A stretch of DNA of 64,000 bases from Schlesneria sp. DSM 10557 (GTDB taxonomy: Bacteria > Planctomycetota > Planctomycetia > Planctomycetales > Planctomycetaceae): assembly GCF_041860085.1 (NCBI RefSeq), contig NZ_CP124747.1, positions 4,278,001 to 4,342,000 of the forward strand, written 5' to 3'. Made by a program: the position numbers and the translations under genes. This document shows, one piece after another, positions 53,851 through 63,991 of the stretch. Within the stretch, counting starts at the first letter, position 1; each line of letters begins with the position of its first letter. The notes below the pieces were generated by a model. The model worked only from the letters and a program-made list of their open reading frames with translations, was not told where the DNA came from and made no database searches.

Positions 53851-56814
53851 TTATTTTAATGACCCAAGGTATTCCAACAGGTCGGCAACCTGCTGCGCCG
53901 TCATGTCACGCAGCAGCAGATCCGGCATCAGCGACTGCTGCTGTGGAACAAGCTGTTCAACATCGGCCACCGGAAGGCGAATCTCATGATCCTGTGCGTC
54001 CTTGAGCACCACTTCACGATCATCGCGACTGATCAAGAGCCCCGTCAGCAGCCGCCCGTCGGCTGTCTCGGCCAGGTACGTCACATACTTGGGATCGATC
54101 CGCTTGGAAGGTTCCATGAGACTCTCGAGCAGTTGCTCGCGAGTGAGCTTCTTCCCAATCGTGGTCAGTTCGGGCCCAATCTCTTTGCCCACCTTTTCGA
54201 TTCGGTGGCAGTTTTTGCAGTTGACGCTGGCCGTTTCGAAGAACAGTTGCCGACCGCGATGGACATCACCGGTGAGCGACAGAATCTGACCAGGTTCAAT
54301 GACACTTCCTAACCGTTTCACCCGTTGATCGGGACTCACGAAACGTTCAAACAGATCGCGCACGGTGGCATCCGGATGCTTTGTGCCGTGTTCGATCACG
54401 AGCGGCGTCAATTCTCGGGGAAGTTCGTGTCGATCGAATGCGTTCAGCAGCATTAACGTTCCACCCGTGGTCGACAGCAATTGATTTACCAGGGCCGTTT
54501 CCCTGGTGGCGGAACTCGACTGACGCAGTCGATTGATCGCCCCGCTGTCGTCTTGTTTCTGCTTCAACGCGGCTTCGTGTCCAGTTTGGTCAGGGGCAAG
54601 TTCGGGTGAGAGTTGTTCGATCCAGTCATGGATCAACTGGATCCCGGCGCGATCCGGCTCGGAGGAACCGATGTAAGGCATGCGCCCCCCGCCGAGTTTC
54701 GACATCCGATAATACAAGACCGAGCGATAAGGGTTCCCGGGGGCAATGACCTGGGCCCCATGAATCCCGAATGTTCCTTGCGTTGGCCGGACACCGAGCA
54801 TGTTGGTCTTGTCGAGCGTCAGGTCGTAATGCATTTGAGACAGGACCGCTCCCCCTGCATGCATCCGGTGGCAATGAGCACAATTGACCTGCAAATAAGC
54901 CCGCGCCCGCGAATCTAAACCCGCGTTCGCATCGTACGGATTCGCCAGTTCGGGTTGGCCTTCGCTGGGAATCGCCCGATCCAGAATTCCGATCGCCGCC
55001 AAATTCTGCAGTTGTGAACTGGGACTGCGATCTCGATCCGCCTTATTCAGTTGAGGGATGTCAAAAGCAAGAGGGGGACCCGACCATCTGTTATGACATC
55101 GCTGACATTCCGCACGACCAGCGAACCGCCAGGTTTGCTGTCGAGTCGTCCCCTCTTCACTGTCGTTGGCCCCCTTCGAATCGACGATTGTGAAGACGCG
55201 TTCCGCCCCGGCGGCAGCCACCAGGGTGGCATCCGTCTGTTCGTCGTTCCACTGGTAGGTGTAGGGCATCCATTCGATCCCATCAAAATGCAGGAGCTGT
55301 GTTTCGATCGCCTTGCGACTCGAAGGATCGCCTGACTTCAGTTCCAGAGACAGCGTTTTGACGAGAACCGTATTCAGGGGGTATGTCCACGGGGTCGTTG
55401 TCGTGGTTAGGGCAAGCTGATCGGGGATGGCAATCCATCGTTCAGCAGTCGCGTAGTCAGCCCAAGACTCGGCATTGATCGAGTAAGCGACGACGCCCGA
55501 TGCGACCTTTCCTTCCTTCACTGATGTAAACAGCCCTGTCTCTTTGAGTGAGCGGGGAAATGATTTTGAGAGGTCTTCCTGCGGATTGGGAACCAGTCGG
55601 TGAATTGTCCCGGCGGTGTGATCCAGGATATAGAATTCGCCGGAGTGGTCTTCTCCAAACCCGACGACACGGTGAGTCGTGTCGGCCAGCTCGCGATGAT
55701 CCACGACCCGCCCGTTCTCATACCGAAAGCCCCAGAACTTCCCGGTGTCGTAGTCACTGTAGATATGAACCCCTTGCAGCTCTTTCAGCCGCGAGCCGTA
55801 GTAGGTCAAGCCTTCGGTAATCGACGAAGATTCATTGTGCGAGTGATCGATGACGGGGGGCAGGAACGGCGAGGGTCCGCGGGGCCATTCGGGATGCGTA
55901 GACTGACGCCCTTCCATCACTGCCCAGCCGTAGTTGCCACCCCGTTCAATCCGGAAGAGCATCTCCCACAATTCCCACCCGACGTCTCCGACCCACAGGT
56001 CTCCCGTCTTTTGATCGAAGCTCATCCGCCAGGGGTTGCGCAGTCCATAGCACCAGACTTCTCCGCGAGCATTGGGCTGTCCCATAAAAGGGTTATCAGC
56101 AGGAATGCGATAGTTCCGCCCCTCGTCGGCATGGTCGACATCAATCCGCAGGATGGACGAAAGCAGGTCGCTGATATCCTGACCCGTTTTGAAAATGTCA
56201 GGAGGATTGGCGGGACCAGCGTCTCCCGTCGAAATGTAGAGGTACCCATCAGGACCAAACTTGAGGCAACAGCCGTTATGTCCGCCAGAACGCCAGGTAA
56301 TCAGCGGGGTTTCGGTGGAAACATCAATCGTCGGAGGATTCGTATCCGAGACCTGAAAGCGTGAGACGTGGGTTCCCTCGGGCAGATCGGGTGCTTCCAG
56401 GTAACAGATGTAACAGTAGCGATTCCGTTTGAAATCAGGATGAAACGCCAGAGCATAGCTATCCCTGACACCGGGAATCTGTGCGGCCAGATCCACGACC
56501 AGATCCGCTTTGCTGACATCAGGTTGATCGACGAACGAAAAGATCTTCCCCGATTGCTCGACAACGAACAGTCGGTCGGTTCCTGGCGCGGCAACCAGAT
56601 CGAGCACGTTATTGAATTTCAGTGCCGGAAACGCCCGCTCGGTCACATAGGGCAAAGGTGGTTCGGGCGAGCCCACGACGCGCGAGGTCGTCAACGCCGG
56701 TCTCTTTTGGGGACGGGGTGAATCCTCCCGAGCGAACAGCGGATTCAGTAGGACCATGGCGGTGATGGCCAGACTGCTCGAGACAACGCATCTTCGAAAT
56801 TGATTCGTCACCAT
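53851..56814 (-). CDS. GSDH-like propeller with three cytochrome c motifs
   Basis: A 987-residue exported protein (signal ITAMVLLNPLFARED). Residues about 60-420 form a glucose/sorbosone-dehydrogenase-type propeller: LVAAPGTDRLFVVEQSGKI, DSYALAFHPDFKRNRYCYI, GGHNGCCLKFGPDGYLYIST, WCYGLRNPWRMSFDQKTGDL. Three haem motifs follow, CQRCH (about 580), CAHCH (about 660) and CKNCH (about 870), each with a plausible distal Met or His region. It ends with the PVC-type tail TAQQVADLLEYLGSLK. It should oxidise a sugar or alcohol in the periplasm and pass electrons to the haems. ATG 56814; a GTG at the next codon is an alternative. It lies near the Tat protein and the PKD protein on the same strand. Confidence 0.88.
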   Translation of the reverse strand: MVTNQFRRCVVSSSLAITAMVLLNPLFAREDSPRPQKRPALTTSRVVGSPEPPLPYVTERAFPALKFNNVLDLVAAPGTDRLFVVEQSGKIFSFVDQPDVSKADLVVDLAAQIPGVRDSYALAFHPDFKRNRYCYICYLEAPDLPEGTHVSRFQVSDTNPPTIDVSTETPLITWRSGGHNGCCLKFGPDGYLYISTGDAGPANPPDIFKTGQDISDLLSSILRIDVDHADEGRNYRIPADNPFMGQPNARGEVWCYGLRNPWRMSFDQKTGDLWVGDVGWELWEMLFRIERGGNYGWAVMEGRQSTHPEWPRGPSPFLPPVIDHSHNESSSITEGLTYYGSRLKELQGVHIYSDYDTGKFWGFRYENGRVVDHRELADTTHRVVGFGEDHSGEFYILDHTAGTIHRLVPNPQEDLSKSFPRSLKETGLFTSVKEGKVASGVVAYSINAESWADYATAERWIAIPDQLALTTTTTPWTYPLNTVLVKTLSLELKSGDPSSRKAIETQLLHFDGIEWMPYTYQWNDEQTDATLVAAAGAERVFTIVDSKGANDSEEGTTRQQTWRFAGRAECQRCHNRWSGPPLAFDIPQLNKADRDRSPSSQLQNLAAIGILDRAIPSEGQPELANPYDANAGLDSRARAYLQVNCAHCHRMHAGGAVLSQMHYDLTLDKTNMLGVRPTQGTFGIHGAQVIAPGNPYRSVLYYRMSKLGGGRMPYIGSSEPDRAGIQLIHDWIEQLSPELAPDQTGHEAALKQKQDDSGAINRLRQSSSATRETALVNQLLSTTGGTLMLLNAFDRHELPRELTPLVIEHGTKHPDATVRDLFERFVSPDQRVKRLGSVIEPGQILSLTGDVHRGRQLFFETASVNCKNCHRIEKVGKEIGPELTTIGKKLTREQLLESLMEPSKRIDPKYVTYLAETADGRLLTGLLISRDDREVVLKDAQDHEIRLPVADVEQLVPQQQSLMPDLLLRDMTAQQVADLLEYLGSLK

Positions 56815-57008
56815 GAGGACTGCGATTCCTTCGATCTAAAAATCCGGTCGAACGTGTGGGCCATATCAGGAAACAGTCGTGACTGAGGACTGCGGCGGAG
56901 GTGGCTTTGAGGGTCTCAGTTCCACATTCTGAACAGCAGAATAAAAACGTCGCCGGTCTGCCAGGGATTGTTGATCGAGCGGCGATGTTCTTCACGGGGT
57001 GGACGGTT

Positions 57009-58157
57009 TCAGGGGAGTGTCACGTCCCAGATCCTGGTCCGTTTACCTTTGCCTTCGGGACCTTCCACTTTCAGCGTGACGATGAACTCGCCAGGTTCCT
57101 TATACCGATGCTGGGGGTGTTGCTCACGGGAATGACTTCCATCACCAAAGTCCCAGTACCAGGAGGTGACTTTGCCGACAGAACGGTCGTGGAAAGCAAC
57201 GAGCCTTGCGACCGGATCAACAACTTGAAATGACCAGTCGACCTCCAGTGGCTTTCGGATCGTTTTTTCGAGGGGCATCAGTCGAAATGCAATCAGGTCG
57301 GAAGCATCGCCGTACATGGTCGTTTTATGCGACAGATTCCAGAATCCGCGGTACTGAGCCGCGTTGACATCATCGTAATCGAGGATGGCCCACGACATGC
57401 CGATGATGGAATCTTCCACCAACCGGGAAGGAATGGCTCGTGCAGGATCTTTCGGAGCGTAGTCGAAGGGTGTGACGAAGAACTCGAGGACCAGCTTACC
57501 ACCTTCGCCCGGCTTGAAGTTGTACTGATCAGCCGCGTTGGCATACGGAAGGTCTTTAATCCACGGCTGCCCTCCCCAGACCATGCACCAGTCCTTCCCT
57601 TCCGCAGGTGTGAAGATGTGATAGTTCTGGGCATGGACGCCGTGAAACTGAAAGTGAGTCTCCAGCTTCTCTCGCAACGTCACGTCGGGATGCATCTGCC
57701 GAATGAAGGGCCCCCCCGAACGGTCGGCATCAATCACGACTTCAAAGATGTCATTGTGCAGATCATCGTGGAAGAAGTCCCAGTAGTTGTCGGTCGCTTC
57801 GTAGAGAAAATAGAGCTGGTTCAGCCCTTTGACCCAGCCCACTTTCACCGTGACATCGAGATCGGTCGGATCATGTTGATCGATGCCTTTCACCGTTTCG
57901 CGAAGCTGATCTGTCCCAATGGCGTAGTCCGCAGGGACAATCGACCAGTCTTCAGACGAACCATCAATTCGAGGTATCTTGTTTGCAGGAAACTGAAAGA
58001 TTTTGAACTCGACGTCAGGTCGCTCGAGGCCCCGCTTTCCCGCAGACGGCTCCTCATCGGCAGCCTGCAGGAGGGTCGTCGATTCAGGGCCAGACCAGAG
58101 GGCGAAGGCCGATAACATCAGCACGATGAGTATGCTGGGCTTGTGTATTTTCTGCAT
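57009..58157 (-). CDS. Exported CBM9/DOMON-like protein with PKD domain
   Basis: A 382-residue protein with a signal ([17 protein letters not shown]). The central part reads [54 protein letters not shown] and a late [20 protein letters not shown], which resembles the CBM9/DOMON-type sandwich of carbohydrate- or haem-binding domains. The last 70 residues are a PKD domain ([20 protein letters not shown], then [13 protein letters not shown]). It is probably exported and binds a polysaccharide. ATG 58157 is preferred over an in-frame GTG at 58214. It lies upstream of the GSDH-like gene with a 194-base gap and may serve it. Confidence 0.8.
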   Translation of the reverse strand: MQKIHKPSILIVLMLSAFALWSGPESTTLLQAADEEPSAGKRGLERPDVEFKIFQFPANKIPRIDGSSEDWSIVPADYAIGTDQLRETVKGIDQHDPTDLDVTVKVGWVKGLNQLYFLYEATDNYWDFFHDDLHNDIFEVVIDADRSGGPFIRQMHPDVTLREKLETHFQFHGVHAQNYHIFTPAEGKDWCMVWGGQPWIKDLPYANAADQYNFKPGEGGKLVLEFFVTPFDYAPKDPARAIPSRLVEDSIIGMSWAILDYDDVNAAQYRGFWNLSHKTTMYGDASDLIAFRLMPLEKTIRKPLEVDWSFQVVDPVARLVAFHDRSVGKVTSWYWDFGDGSHSREQHPQHRYKEPGEFIVTLKVEGPEGKGKRTRIWDVTLP

Positions 58158-58436
58158 CGGGACGACTCGCTCTTTCCAGAGAGATCGAAAGGGTTCTGCA
58201 TCGAGTTCGTTCACCTCGCCACCGTCTCACGAGGGAGACTTTGACTCTAGCGTGCCCGGCGGTTGATTCCCATAGAACGGGTCGGCGGGTTTCGGGAGGA
58301 CGCACTGCTCATTTCAAGTCGAAACGAACAGGCAGTCTGACGAAGTGAGCAAGTCTCCATCCTCAGCGCGCAGAGACGTTATCGGTGCAGACGAAAGGGG
58401 CGATGGAATCACGCGTCGTCGAGTCGTGGCGATTCG

Positions 58437-58847
58437 CTAAGTATGCGAAGAGGTCTGCTGAAGAAGCAGCTTCTGAAGCTCGTGGCCCGAACAGGTCCCG
58501 CAGGCGGCTACCAGTGGAGCCAGATTTAAGGTCGCCACAGACAGGGTGAACTTCTGCACGGTGTCACCCAGTTCGGGACCAGGACGGAGTCCGGCAAACT
58601 CACCGACGCAAAAGCCGCATACGAACCAGAACAGACAGAAACCAAAGTGCCGGCGGACGGTCACTCCGCAGACGATGCCAATGAGGGTGGCGAAAACCAC
58701 AGCCTGCCCGGCGGAGGCAAACGTCAGCTCACTGACAAATTGCCAGGACATAATCTCTCCGCTCACCAGACCCAGCAGCGCTGCGGTCGTGGCCAGCAGC
58801 CCATCAGCAAACGAGAAATCAGAGTGGATCCACGCACGGCTGCTCAT
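58437..58847 (-). CDS. Small polytopic membrane protein
   Basis: A 136-residue protein with three or four hydrophobic segments (GLLATTAALLGLVSGEIM, AVVFATLIGIVCGVTV, FCLFWFVCGFCVGEFAGL, VATLNLAPLVAACGTC). The C-terminus is polar. ATG 58847 is chosen for AGGA eight bases upstream; the frame extends to 58925. I do not recognise the family. It lies downstream of the small basic protein and may be co-transcribed with it (95-base gap). Confidence 0.6.
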   Translation of the reverse strand: MSSRAWIHSDFSFADGLLATTAALLGLVSGEIMSWQFVSELTFASAGQAVVFATLIGIVCGVTVRRHFGFCLFWFVCGFCVGEFAGLRPGPELGDTVQKFTLSVATLNLAPLVAACGTCSGHELQKLLLQQTSSHT

Positions 58848-58941
58848 CTGGATGATCCTCACAGAGTGGGCGGCGACCGGCGCAACCTGTGGCATCGGCC
58901 AGCGGGCTGCTCGATCGCTCGCCACTTTGAACTCTTCGTAG

Positions 58942-59100
58942 TCAGTCCCGGTCGGAACTTCTCCGACCTGTTTTTTGAGGATGCTTCACCATGTCGAGCG
59001 TCGCCTTTTTGGCTTTTTGAACGGCGGTCGGCGAGTCATTCGATGACGAGGCGGTACTTTTCTTCGACGCTTCAGTGGACTTCTTGGATTGATTACCCAT
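58942..59100 (-). CDS. Small Lys/Ser-rich basic protein
   Basis: A 52-residue hydrophilic peptide beginning GNQSKKSTEASKKSTASSSN and ending KTGRRSSDRD. AAGGAG lies eight bases upstream of ATG 59100, which is a strong reason to call it a gene. The composition is that of small nucleic-acid-binding or disordered proteins; no domain is recognised. The frame is open further upstream to 59235 but the extra part is unlikely. Confidence 0.65.
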   Translation of the reverse strand: MGNQSKKSTEASKKSTASSSNDSPTAVQKAKKATLDMVKHPQKTGRRSSDRD

Positions 59101-59450
59101 GATCACGCTCCTTAGTGAAAGTCGTTTTCCGTGGCCCTTGGGGGATCTGTCGCAGATCATGTGCCGCGAGTGCGAGACCGGGAACGCGCCACGATCGATG
59201 ACCGGCGGCACCTCTCCTGCTCTCGAGGTTTCCATTACAAAGCGGCATTAATAAAACGTTGAGATTCAAGAAGTCGCATCAGTCCCCAAGGAATCGCCTT
59301 CGTCCCCTCCGACACCGACGCTGATGTGGTCGACCTGAAATTAGCTTCCATTCGATTAGAAATTGTCTTTTGATTCACTGAACATCCAGTACACTCTCTG
59401 GATTTAAGAGAGGCGATCAATCGACGGTTGTTTCAGAGGCAGTTTGCAGC
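59101..59450. other. 350-base divergent intergenic region, nothing recognised
   Basis: It carries promoters for the small basic protein and the kinase. AGAGG at 59435-59439 may be a distant ribosome binding site of the kinase. No repeat or RNA gene seen. Confidence 0.45.
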
Positions 59451-62400
59451 GTGACCACCTCAGCAGGACCAGACCACCTCGATCAGAATGAACGGTGCTT
59501 GCAGGAGAATCCTGTTGAAGCGTCAGATTCCACTCTACACACGGGGAACCAGGCAGGCTTAACGCCCCTCAAGCGTGGCTCGAAGAAGACGCGTCTGCAT
59601 CTTCAGCATTCCCAAGCGGGAGCGATTGTCTTTGCGGCTGTGAATATCACAGATCTTGCGGAAAGAGAAAAGTTCATCGAAGCCGCCTGCCATCACGATG
59701 CGGAGCTCAGGATCGAAATCGAGCGCGTGTTCCACAATCACTTCGCCCCCGATAGTCCCTTCTTCACAGCGCAGACCGCGCTCTTGGATGCCGAAGAACC
59801 ACCGACGGGTGAAGTTCCTCCCCGGCAGCCGCAAGAGTTTGTCGGCCCTTACCAGTTGCTGATGGAAATTGGTGAAGGGGGCATGGGGAAGGTATTTCTT
59901 GCAGAGCAGTTCGTCCCCATTCGGCGTCGCGTCGCCCTGAAGATGATCAAGCCCGGGATGAATTCTTCCGAGGTCATCGGGCGGTTTGACGTCGAACGGC
60001 AGGCACTGGCCCAAATGGAACACCCTTTCATCGCCATGGTGCTGGATGCTGGAGTCAGCCAGAGCGGTACGCCCTACTTCGTCATGGAGTACGTTCAGGG
60101 ACTTCAGATTACAGAATACTGTGACGTGCAGAAGCTCTCGCTCTCGGACCGGGTTCGGCTCTTCATTGACGTCTGCTATGGAATCAAGCACGCCCATCAG
60201 AAGGGGATCATCCACCGGGATCTCAAGTCTTCGAATGTTCTCGTGACATCGCTTGATGGTTGCCCCGTTCCCAAGATCATCGACTTTGGAATCGCAAAAG
60301 CGGTCAGTCAGGCGCAGATAAGCCGGTCAGTTCACACATCAATTTCTCAGGTCGTCGGGACCGCACTCTATATGAGTCCCGAGCAAGCGCGTATCAGTCC
60401 GGATATCGATACGCGTAGTGATGTCTATTCATTGGGAGTGCTGCTTTACGAATTGCTTACTGGTTCACTGCCCGTCGGCAGGGAGATACTGGCGTTGTAC
60501 GGCGAAGAGGAAGTCCGGCGAATCGTCCGTGAAGAAGATCCTCCTCTGCCGAGCAACCGGCCGGCGTCGCTTGCCCTTGAAACGTGCGCGAGAATCGCGG
60601 CGAACCGTGGCCTGACCCCTCAGGCCTTGCGCCACTCTTTGCAGGGTGACCTCGACAATATCGTCATGAAGGCCCTCGAAAAGGAACCGGACCAGCGGTA
60701 CGAATCCGCCAGCAGCCTCGCCGAGGACTTGCATCGTTACCTGAAGCACGAGCCCGTTCTTGCCTCGCCCCCTTCACGTCTCTACCGCGCAAAGAAGTTC
60801 TTCCGGCGCAAGCGGGGAGCCATCCTGACGAGCGCAGCCGTAGCACTCTCCCTGTTTCTCGGATTGGGAATCGCCGCCTGGCAGGCCATCCGCGCCAACT
60901 TTAATGCCGATCAATTCATCGCCCAAGAAGCACTTACCGCGAATCAGTCCCGCCTGACGCGCGAACAACGTCTGCGTGCGGAAGTCGCAGAAGCAGAGCA
61001 CCGCAAGGTCTTCGAACGAGCGCAGGAACTCGTCTATGCCAGTTCGGTCAGTTTAGCCTCGCGCCATCTGCAGACGGGCGATAGCGAACAAGCCAATCGA
61101 CTGCTGGAAGCCTGGATTCCCACACAGGGGACCACTGATCGACGAGGAATCGAATGGCATCTTCTCCGTGGTCAACGGAGCAATTTCGGCGAAGAGCTTC
61201 TACAGCTTGGCCACGATGTCTCTTCCGTCCGAATTTCTCCTGACAACACATACCTTGTGACTGGCACAGATGGAGGGCTTATCTGGAAATATAGTCTGGT
61301 GGAAAACCGTCCGCTGGATTGCTGGATTTCAAGACTGGAAGATATTAGACGGATGGCATTCAACGAGAATGGATCTCTTCTGGCCATCGTCAGCTATCAA
61401 GCAGAAGTCGTAGTCCTCGACACGAAATCCGGCGAAACAGTCCTGCGGTGTCCCCCCCCGGAATTCCCTACCAAGAATGCAGCGGCCTGCTTTTTCCGAG
61501 GGAGTTTACTCACGTCCGGGAATCGAAACCACATTTCTGTGTGGGACTTGGATACGGGTCACAGGTCTCATCTCTGGTCGATGCCATGCGAACTGATTCT
61601 GGACATCGCGTGCACCGGGGACCAAAGCTTTCTAGCAGTTCTTTGTGATTATGGCACCGATGAAATGATCCGCGTCAATTTGATGACGGAAGTGGGGCAG
61701 ACCGTTCCCACCCGCCTGATTCCGTTGGGCTTTCAACCAAATTCAATTGCGATTCACCCGGACAGTAAGCATATCGCGGTCGGCGGAGTTCGTGGGGAGC
61801 TGGAAATCTGGGATAGCCGAACTTCTGTCCAAATACGAAAATGGACTCTCGTTGAGAAGTTGAACGAACTGAGCTTCAGCCCCGATGGCAAATTTCTGGC
61901 TGTTGCCGAGCGATCCGGCGCGATTCACGTTGTGGATTGGCGAAACGCTGAGAAGCCATCGGTCGATCAAAATCATCGTGGATATTTTCATTGGGCCGCG
62001 CATCCTCGGCCCGCTCGTAGCGTGGTCTTCACAGCCGACGGTCGACATGTCATATCGGCAGGTTTCGACGGTCGTGTCATCAAATGGCCGCGAGTTAAAA
62101 ACCCCACCGCCCGACTGACGGTCGGAGAAAAACCCTGGGACATGGTAACCCTTCCGTCGATGGCGGCGTTGGCTTCTTTCTGTGACGAGCGACTGCAGCT
62201 CCATTCGCTGGCTGATCTGCAGCCGGTAACAGAAATTACGTTATCCAGTGAACATGGTCCGATCTGCGCTGCGGTGGCCTCAGCCTCCGGGAACAGGTTG
62301 GCTGTCAGCACCCGGTCGAAAACAATCCTTGTCGGAAAGACCGAACCTCACCTTACGCTCTTGCCGGTCGCCAAGGAGACCTCGCAAGGCAACAATCCCC

Positions 62401-62984
62401 CCATCGTGTCCTTTCTCTCAGACGAGGTGACGCTGGTCGGAATCGATACTTTTCCGGAGTTGCGAGTGCAGGCGTGGAACTGTGACAACCGTCAACGCCT
62501 CTTCTCTTATTCGTTGTCCAATGTGGTACCACATCGCCTCACGTTCGACGGTAACGACACCATGTGGACTGTGACGGATTCCAGCCTATTACAAATCAAG
62601 CTCAGGACAGGCGAAATTCTTAGGAAGCTTCCCATCCAGGGGCGTGACGCCGGACGCATCGCCGCTTCGGGCGATGGGCAAATGCTGGCCGTCACTTACA
62701 GCGACCGACGAATTGAACTGGTCGACGCTGATTCCCACGCCGTCCAGTCGACCATTTTCGGACATGTCGGAACCGTGGAAAAACTTCTCTTCACCAATGA
62801 CGGGAAGACGCTACTTGCTCTGGATGCCGGTCACAATCTGCGGTTCTGGAATGTCTCTACCGGAACTGAGCTTTTGAGCTGGCATTTCCCGGTCAGAGCA
62901 TTTGATCTGTCATCTGACAACAAAACGTTGACAATTTTCTACGAAGATCAGTTCGAAAGATTCGATCTGACGTCGCGAGAATAG
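59451..62984 (+). CDS. Membrane-anchored Ser/Thr protein kinase with WD40 sensor
   Basis: 1177 residues from a GTG with only a weak ribosome site, so the true start may lie further in. About residues 60-115 form the helical region usual before planctomycete kinases (AEREKFIEAACHHDAELRIE). The kinase domain starts near 133 with IGEGGMGKVFLAEQF, has the ATP lysine in RVALKMIKP, catalytic GIIHRDLKSSNVL, DFG in KIIDFGIAKAVS and the APE-equivalent ALYMSPEQARIS. A membrane helix follows at about 460-480 (AVALSLFLGLGIAAW). The outer part from about 580 is a degenerate WD40 propeller. It probably senses an external ligand and phosphorylates cytoplasmic targets. No phosphatase is adjacent. Confidence 0.93.
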   Translation: MTTSAGPDHLDQNERCLQENPVEASDSTLHTGNQAGLTPLKRGSKKTRLHLQHSQAGAIVFAAVNITDLAEREKFIEAACHHDAELRIEIERVFHNHFAPDSPFFTAQTALLDAEEPPTGEVPPRQPQEFVGPYQLLMEIGEGGMGKVFLAEQFVPIRRRVALKMIKPGMNSSEVIGRFDVERQALAQMEHPFIAMVLDAGVSQSGTPYFVMEYVQGLQITEYCDVQKLSLSDRVRLFIDVCYGIKHAHQKGIIHRDLKSSNVLVTSLDGCPVPKIIDFGIAKAVSQAQISRSVHTSISQVVGTALYMSPEQARISPDIDTRSDVYSLGVLLYELLTGSLPVGREILALYGEEEVRRIVREEDPPLPSNRPASLALETCARIAANRGLTPQALRHSLQGDLDNIVMKALEKEPDQRYESASSLAEDLHRYLKHEPVLASPPSRLYRAKKFFRRKRGAILTSAAVALSLFLGLGIAAWQAIRANFNADQFIAQEALTANQSRLTREQRLRAEVAEAEHRKVFERAQELVYASSVSLASRHLQTGDSEQANRLLEAWIPTQGTTDRRGIEWHLLRGQRSNFGEELLQLGHDVSSVRISPDNTYLVTGTDGGLIWKYSLVENRPLDCWISRLEDIRRMAFNENGSLLAIVSYQAEVVVLDTKSGETVLRCPPPEFPTKNAAACFFRGSLLTSGNRNHISVWDLDTGHRSHLWSMPCELILDIACTGDQSFLAVLCDYGTDEMIRVNLMTEVGQTVPTRLIPLGFQPNSIAIHPDSKHIAVGGVRGELEIWDSRTSVQIRKWTLVEKLNELSFSPDGKFLAVAERSGAIHVVDWRNAEKPSVDQNHRGYFHWAAHPRPARSVVFTADGRHVISAGFDGRVIKWPRVKNPTARLTVGEKPWDMVTLPSMAALASFCDERLQLHSLADLQPVTEITLSSEHGPICAAVASASGNRLAVSTRSKTILVGKTEPHLTLLPVAKETSQGNNPPIVSFLSDEVTLVGIDTFPELRVQAWNCDNRQRLFSYSLSNVVPHRLTFDGNDTMWTVTDSSLLQIKLRTGEILRKLPIQGRDAGRIAASGDGQMLAVTYSDRRIELVDADSHAVQSTIFGHVGTVEKLLFTNDGKTLLALDAGHNLRFWNVSTGTELLSWHFPVRAFDLSSDNKTLTIFYEDQFERFDLTSRE

Positions 62985-63133
62985 GCCCTGTTTATTGTCA
63001 GAATGTGTCTCTCATTCCGCAGGCGCCCGTCACGATGGATCGAGCCAGCCCGGGCTGCACACCCAGAGCGTAAATCCTGTTTAGCGATCCGCTTCTCACA
63101 TAGCCTGAAAATGACCCTTTGTGTCCGCCCGGA

Positions 63134-63991
63134 TCATGCAGCCCGTTTCAGCGAGGCATTTTCGGTCGGTCGAGATTCTATGGTATTGGGGACGGTCCGT
63201 TTTTTCCGGCTCAGATGATTGAGAAAGTCCAGAAATCCCGGAGCCATCCACTTCATATTCCACAGAAAGTGAGCCAGCAGCCCCACGAGGGGCATGCGGT
63301 GATTGTACCTGATGGCTCTGATCGCCTTCCGGGCAACGGCTTCCACGGTCGTGCAGACCCACTGGGGTGGCTCGGGAACCGTCTTCCGTTCCTTGCTGGT
63401 GGCACACTTGCGGTACAGATCGGTTTTGACGGGGCCGGGACACAGCGACGTGACGTGCAGCCCGCGGCGTCCGTATTCGGCTCGCAGCGATTCCGAGAAG
63501 CCAATCAAACCAAATTTGCTGGTGTGATAGCCGGCAAAGCGGCCTCCTGCCACGAGGCCCGCGATACTGCAAATATTCAGAATATGTCCTTCCGGACGTT
63601 CCAGCAGAGACGGCAGTAACTCGCGAGTAATCTGAATCGGAGCGAGCAGATTAATTCCCATTAACCAGTCCCACTGCTCGGCGGTCATCGTATGCGTCGG
63701 ACCGTAGAAAGCGACGCCCGCGTTGTTCACGAGAATATCGACACCGCCCCACTCTTCTGTAAGTGCCGTGACGGCTGCCGTTATCTCGGCCGGTTTCGTC
63801 AGATCGACCTTTCGTGAGGCAGAACTCACACCCAGGGCGCGAATTTCGTCGCCGACGGCAGCCATCCCCTCTGCGTTCACATCCCACAGGTAGACATCGG
63901 CACCCTCACGAGCCAGCGCGAGCGCGATTCCACGACCGAGGCCCGACGCACCACCCGTGACCAATGCCTGTTTGCCTCGAATTGATTTCAT
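63134..63991 (-). CDS. Short-chain dehydrogenase/reductase
   Basis: A 285-residue classical SDR. The cofactor loop is ALVTGGASGLGRGIALALAR, the NNAG motif is in DILVNNAGVAFYG, the catalytic Ser in ICSIAGLVAGG, and Tyr and Lys in GYHTSKFGLIGFS. VTSLCPGPVKTDLYR follows as usual. The C-terminal extension with ALVARKAIRAIRYNHRM-type sequence is typical of SDRs annotated as acyl or keto reductases. NAD(P) preference leans to NADP from the Trp-Asp start WDVNAEG being mixed. The ATG at 63991 is preceded by a TTG. The gene is complete; substrate unknown. Confidence 0.92.
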   Translation of the reverse strand: MKSIRGKQALVTGGASGLGRGIALALAREGADVYLWDVNAEGMAAVGDEIRALGVSSASRKVDLTKPAEITAAVTALTEEWGGVDILVNNAGVAFYGPTHTMTAEQWDWLMGINLLAPIQITRELLPSLLERPEGHILNICSIAGLVAGGRFAGYHTSKFGLIGFSESLRAEYGRRGLHVTSLCPGPVKTDLYRKCATSKERKTVPEPPQWVCTTVEAVARKAIRAIRYNHRMPLVGLLAHFLWNMKWMAPGFLDFLNHLSRKKRTVPNTIESRPTENASLKRAA

